DNA of 9,943 nt from Bacteroidetes bacterium SW_11_45_7 (lineage in GTDB: Bacteria > Bacteroidota > Bacteroidia > Chitinophagales > SW-11-45-7): contig PXTV01000045.1 of the NCBI GenBank assembly GCA_003022985.1, positions 1,301-11,243 on the forward strand, read 5' to 3'. The position numbers were made by a program, and so were the translations under genes. The notes beneath the pieces are model-generated. The model did not search any database and was not told where the DNA came from. It worked only from the letters and a program-made list of their open reading frames with translations. This document shows positions 5,463 to 9,943 of the stretch, piece after piece (the first letter of the stretch is position 1; the number at the start of each line of letters is the position of its first letter).

Positions 5463-7083
5463 TCATTCATCACGGTTTTGGCGCCTTCTCCTTTGCTGAG
5501 GCGGCACTTTTCTGGATTTGGCAGAAGGCACAAAACGGACAAGCGTTTCTGGTAGTTGATCGCTAAGCTCTTTAACCTTCTTTTCCTCAACTTTTAAATG
5601 GCTCACATTCAGCGTGTCGAGCTGGCTCATTTGACCGAATTGTTGAAAAGCGGTTTCAGCATCCAAGGGCAGGTTAAAAGACACATCCAGATAGCTAAGG
5701 TTCGGTAAATCATTAAAGGATGAAGGAAGGGACTCGATTTCATTGGCTTTCAGATAGAGTTGCCGGAGGTTTTTTATGTCACCAATACTGTTGGGAAGTG
5801 TTGTTAGGAGGTTGTCCTGAACGTTGAGGTAACGCAATTGGTCCATGTCACCAATGCATCGGGGCAAGCTGTCTATCACATTGTCCTGCAGATGCAGTCT
5901 TTTGAGGTTGCTTAACCGGCAAATCGAAGAAGGCAATGTGCTGATTTTCAATTTGGGTGGCACAAGAAAATCCCCTTCCATGGAGAGCACTTCGAGGTTG
6001 GATAAATCACCGATCCATGAAGGAATAGCCGCAATGTGGTTTTTGTCCAGCTTTAATACTTGAAGCGACTCCATCCCTTTGACGCCAGCCGGGAAATCGC
6101 GGAGAAAAAGCCAGCGCGGCAAGGTTGAGCCATCTCAGTTCCGTGAGGTTGCCCATGGATGATGGCAATTTGGGAATTTGGTTCATGCGTTCATTAAGAA
6201 CGCCATAACCAAGATTAAGGTGGCGTAGCTCCCCCAGGTTCCCGATTGATGAGGGCAAACTTTTGAGAATATTCCCTTTTAGATCGAGATGTTGTAATTG
6301 CTGGAGCTGACCGACATTTTGAGGAAGTTCTGTCAACTCGCAACTGCGCACTTTCAGTTTTTTCAGCTTTGGCAAATCAGCCAGAAAGCGAAAAGTAGAA
6401 TCCATTGGCAAATTAATGTTCCGGCTGATATTTAGCGTGCGGAGTTCTTTCAGTTCACTAAGTGAGGGGGGCAAGTTCTTTAATAGATTACCACTGAGAT
6501 CAAGTGTTTGCAAATTGGTTAAGGATGAGATAGTGGAAGGAATCGACTCGATTTGCGAAAAACCCATGTCTAATGTTCTGAGCTTGGGTAGGGCTGAAAG
6601 CTGTTCCATGGTGCCGGGCAATACCAGGCTCAAATAGTTGTTGGCGTGCAGATCGAGTTCTTCAATGTTGTCCAACAAGACAATACTGTCCGGTAATCTG
6701 CGCAATTTGTTACTGCGCAGGGATAAGGTTTGCAGGTTGGCGAGCGTGTCGATGTTGGCGGGAAGATACTTGTAGTCGCTATCTTCAAGGGCAAGGTGGT
6801 CTAATTTGCTGAGGCCGCCTGTATAGTGAGCCAGAGTGTCCAGGTTCAGTTGAGGGCATTTGCGGATTGTGAGCTCCTCCAGGTTGGTCAGTTCATCAAA
6901 GCGTTTCACGGGCAGGCCCTCCTGACAATTAGCTAAGTGAAGCCGTTTCACTTCTTGCGGTTTCTTCAGCGCTTTCTGCATGTCGCGGAAAACGGTGTCT
7001 GTTGGCATTGCGATGACCTCATGATGCAGCGTAACAGATAAAACACATCCAATAAGCAGTAAGCAGAAAAGGAATCGATACAT
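5463..7083 (-). pseudogene. Large exported leucine-rich-repeat protein, split by one frameshift
   Basis: Two minus-strand frames, 7083 to about 6107 and about 6110 to 5463, form one protein of roughly 540 residues. It starts MYRFLFCLLLIGCVLSV, a signal peptide or short lipobox-like LLIGC; an ATG at 7131 would bury this inside. About 19 leucine-rich repeats follow, mostly 23 residues of the LxxLxLxxNxLxxLPxxIxxLxx type (for example LQTLDLSGNLLKNLPPSLSE). Longer 26-residue variants such as NISRNINLPMDSTFRFLADL recur. The C-terminus is basic (RRRRQNRDE). The frame changes inside repeat 12 at an A5 run (6105-6109, plus strand). Removing one A joins the frames as LRWLNLAALAFLRDFPAG, one slightly long repeat. 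It probably mediates protein binding outside the cytoplasm; the partner is unknown. A single-base sequencing slip is as likely as a true pseudogene. Confidence 0.85.
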
Positions 7084-7184
7084 AAAAGAGGTTAGACAGA
7101 TGATTTTGTTAGCGGAAATGACAGCATGCAATCAATAAGAGTGAATGCATAGTTCAATTGGTAAATAACTTGACAGCTCGCACC

Positions 7185-8557
<1,373 letters not shown>

Positions 8558-8669
8558 TCTGTTAATTCAAGATTTAGTATATAAAATGGAAGATAGAAAT
8601 GTTGTACTTAGAATAGATAGACGAATCGTTAAAAAGACGCACTTCATCTTATATTTTAAATTTTATATT

Positions 8670-9545
8670 TTATTTCGCCAGAAGCACCTTCCAAGCATCA
8701 TCAACCTTCCCTTGTTCAATCAATTGTTGCGCGTAAGTGTGGATTTCCTCCTGGTTGTCTCTGTTTTGATCGAGGAATGCGCTCACTTCGCTGCCATTTT
8801 GCAAAAATTCGTTGATCTCTTCTTGAGAGGGAAGGTTATCAACGCCTCCAAGAATACCGAGGTCATTGCCCGTTAATACCTTACTGTTACGGATGTGGTC
8901 CGGCAATTGATCAATGCCAATCCCTTGCGCTGATGGTTTGGGTACCTGGAATAATGCCTCGTCAAAAGCCTTGGCATAATAGCTTCCGCCCATACGCCCT
9001 ACAAGCCGAATTTTGTTGGGGTCGATTTTCCCATCATCGCCCAACACGCTGTCGTTAACGTGCATCAGCAATATCTCAGCAATAATGAGGTTGGCCGCTG
9101 TTCCTCCGGAGCCGGTTTCAACAACCTGGTTCACCTTGCATTCCATCTGTACGGGCGATTCTTTGACCCTGTAGGGTGTTACCCGCTCAGAAGCCACAGG
9201 CGTAAAACCGGCTTTGTCGAACTCGTTGACATCTTCAGGATATTCTGCACTTGCTAAATTCATTTGTTGCACCATCGGATAGGTCACAACATTGATAACC
9301 GTTTCTTTGATGTCGTAGACGTTATTGAGCGAATGTTTGGTTTGATTGGTCCGGCCACTACGGGTTGGGGAGAACACAAGAATGGGCGGATTGGCGCCAA
9401 AAGCATTGAAAAAACTGAAAGGGGCCAGGTTGGGTTGACCGTTGGCGTTCAGCGTACTTGCAAAAGCGATGGGACGGGGAGCAACTGCTCCTACCAGCAT
9501 ACCGTAAAGCTCGCGGACGTGGAATTCTTGCGGATCGATTATCAT
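8670..9545 (-). CDS. Flavin-reductase-like domain flavoprotein
   Basis: A 291-residue protein of the flavin reductase/FMN-binding split-barrel family. The N-terminal block GMLVGAVAPRPIAFASTLNA (about 15-34), then APFSFFNAFGANPPILVFSP, and TYPMVQQMNLAS, AEYPEDVNEFDKAGF and VKESPVQMECKV are typical of the FMN-binding domain. A C-terminal extension of about 80 residues (GIGIDQLPDHIRNSKVLTGN onward) is shared by a Bacteroidota subgroup. No internal loss is evident. It starts 26 bp after the stop of the fumarylacetoacetase-family gene, same strand, so the two are probably co-transcribed. In Bacteroidota such pairs often accompany tyrosine/homogentisate catabolism, suggesting an aromatic-degradation role; the reaction itself is unknown. 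The 112 bp beyond its stop is A/T-rich with no gene or clear terminator. Confidence 0.92.
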   Translation of the reverse strand: MIIDPQEFHVRELYGMLVGAVAPRPIAFASTLNANGQPNLAPFSFFNAFGANPPILVFSPTRSGRTNQTKHSLNNVYDIKETVINVVTYPMVQQMNLASAEYPEDVNEFDKAGFTPVASERVTPYRVKESPVQMECKVNQVVETGSGGTAANLIIAEILLMHVNDSVLGDDGKIDPNKIRLVGRMGGSYYAKAFDEALFQVPKPSAQGIGIDQLPDHIRNSKVLTGNDLGILGGVDNLPSQEEINEFLQNGSEVSAFLDQNRDNQEEIHTYAQQLIEQGKVDDAWKVLLAK

Positions 9546-9571
9546 GAGCTGTAAGCTTTAGCCGTTACCTG

Positions 9572-9943
9572 TCAGGTTCTACCCTTTTTCTTTTCCAGTA
9601 TGGAATAAGTCATGTCCTCTTGGAGGATGGTGTTGTGCAGCTTGCCCAGGCCATTGACTTCCAAATCCACCACATCACCATCTTGCAGCCATTGAGGATT
9701 GTAATTTGGGTCTTTTCGCTTGCCGGTACCGTTCAGTTCCAGGAAGCACCCGGTGCCCACCGTTCCGGAGCCAATGATTTCACCCGGGAACAAATCCACC
9801 CCATAGGAACACCGTTCAATGATCTCGGCAAACGTCCATTCCATATCGGCCATCGTGCCTCTGGATACTTCCTCGCCATTGACAGTGGCTGTCATAGTGA
9901 GGTTGTAGTTGGTACCTTCGTGGTTATCTTTGGCTTCAACCAC
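9572..9943 (-). CDS. Fumarylacetoacetate hydrolase family protein (C-terminal part, 5' end beyond window)
   Basis: The frame is open to the right edge; 123 residues remain, ending at 9572. NLTMTATVNGEEVSRGTMAD, EWTFAEIIERCSYGVDLFPG, then EIIGSGTVGTGCFLELNG and WLQDGDVVDLEVNGLGKLHN are the conserved C-terminal blocks of the FAH family, in the version found in fumarylacetoacetases and homologues that cleave C-C bonds in acylpyruvate-type intermediates. GSGTVGTGCFLELNG matches the glycine-rich segment of the family fold. The metal-binding acidic residues lie mostly in the missing upstream part. It is probably first in an operon with the flavin-reductase gene 26 bp downstream. A role in tyrosine breakdown is plausible but cannot be fixed from a partial sequence. 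Confidence 0.92.
   Translation of the reverse strand: MVEAKDNHEGTNYNLTMTATVNGEEVSRGTMADMEWTFAEIIERCSYGVDLFPGEIIGSGTVGTGCFLELNGTGKRKDPNYNPQWLQDGDVVDLEVNGLGKLHNTILQEDMTYSILEKKKGRT

Noticed and set aside
8640..8672. A/T-rich direct-repeat stretch (TTATATTTTAAATTTTATAT) between lysS and the flavin-reductase gene as a promoter or terminator
   Set aside because: Low-complexity A/T sequence without a TAnnTTTG element or a GC stem; such stretches are common between Bacteroidota genes.

Overview
The window looks like a chromosomal piece of a Bacteroidota bacterium, probably Cytophagales-like. Three things suggest this. The LysRS, M42 peptidase and pterin dehydratase sequences read like Bacteroidota family members. 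Several starts are preceded by the Bacteroidota -7 promoter pattern TAnnTTTG. Shine-Dalgarno sequences are scarce. No database search was possible, so the taxonomy is an inference. Nearly all genes lie on the minus strand; the one clear exception is a small toxin-antitoxin (TA) operon at 2664-3130.

Layout from left to right: (1) 1-1301, ligA (NAD-dependent DNA ligase), cut by the window edge and internally disrupted. (2) About 1344-3996, a gene-poor tract that proves to be a toxin-antitoxin graveyard. It holds relics of a DUF2442/DUF4160 pair (1578-1994), an mntA antitoxin with only a stub of its hepT partner (2063-2501), an intact RelE/ParE-type TA pair (2664-3130), a decayed hicBA pair (3128-3465) and a decayed antitoxin/PIN-toxin pair (3521-3791). 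Between them lie a short dispersed repeat in four same-orientation copies and a 110-bp nested palindrome (2030-2139). (3) 3997-4230, a pterin-4a-carbinolamine dehydratase. (4) 4374-5384, an M42 metallopeptidase. (5) 5463-7083, a large exported leucine-rich-repeat protein broken by one frameshift. (6) 7185-8557, lysS, internally disrupted. (7) 8670-9943, a flavin-reductase-domain protein behind a fumarylacetoacetate-hydrolase-family gene, probably one catabolic transcription unit running in from the right.

Two patterns deserve attention. First, the TA tract: five different TA families sit within 2.2 kb, one intact and four in various states of decay, with repeats at or near the gene ends. Second, three conserved genes (ligA, lysS and the M42 peptidase) each lack an internal block that is among the most conserved parts of its family: about 46 codons in ligA, about 54 in lysS, and 13-14 codons including the AHxDEIG metal site in the peptidase. 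Two of the three losses also shift the frame. Losing the core of two normally essential genes in one 10-kb window points more to assembly collapse over conserved sequence than to biology, but the sequence alone cannot settle this.

No tRNA, rRNA, CRISPR array, integrase, transposase or convincing intrinsic terminator was seen.
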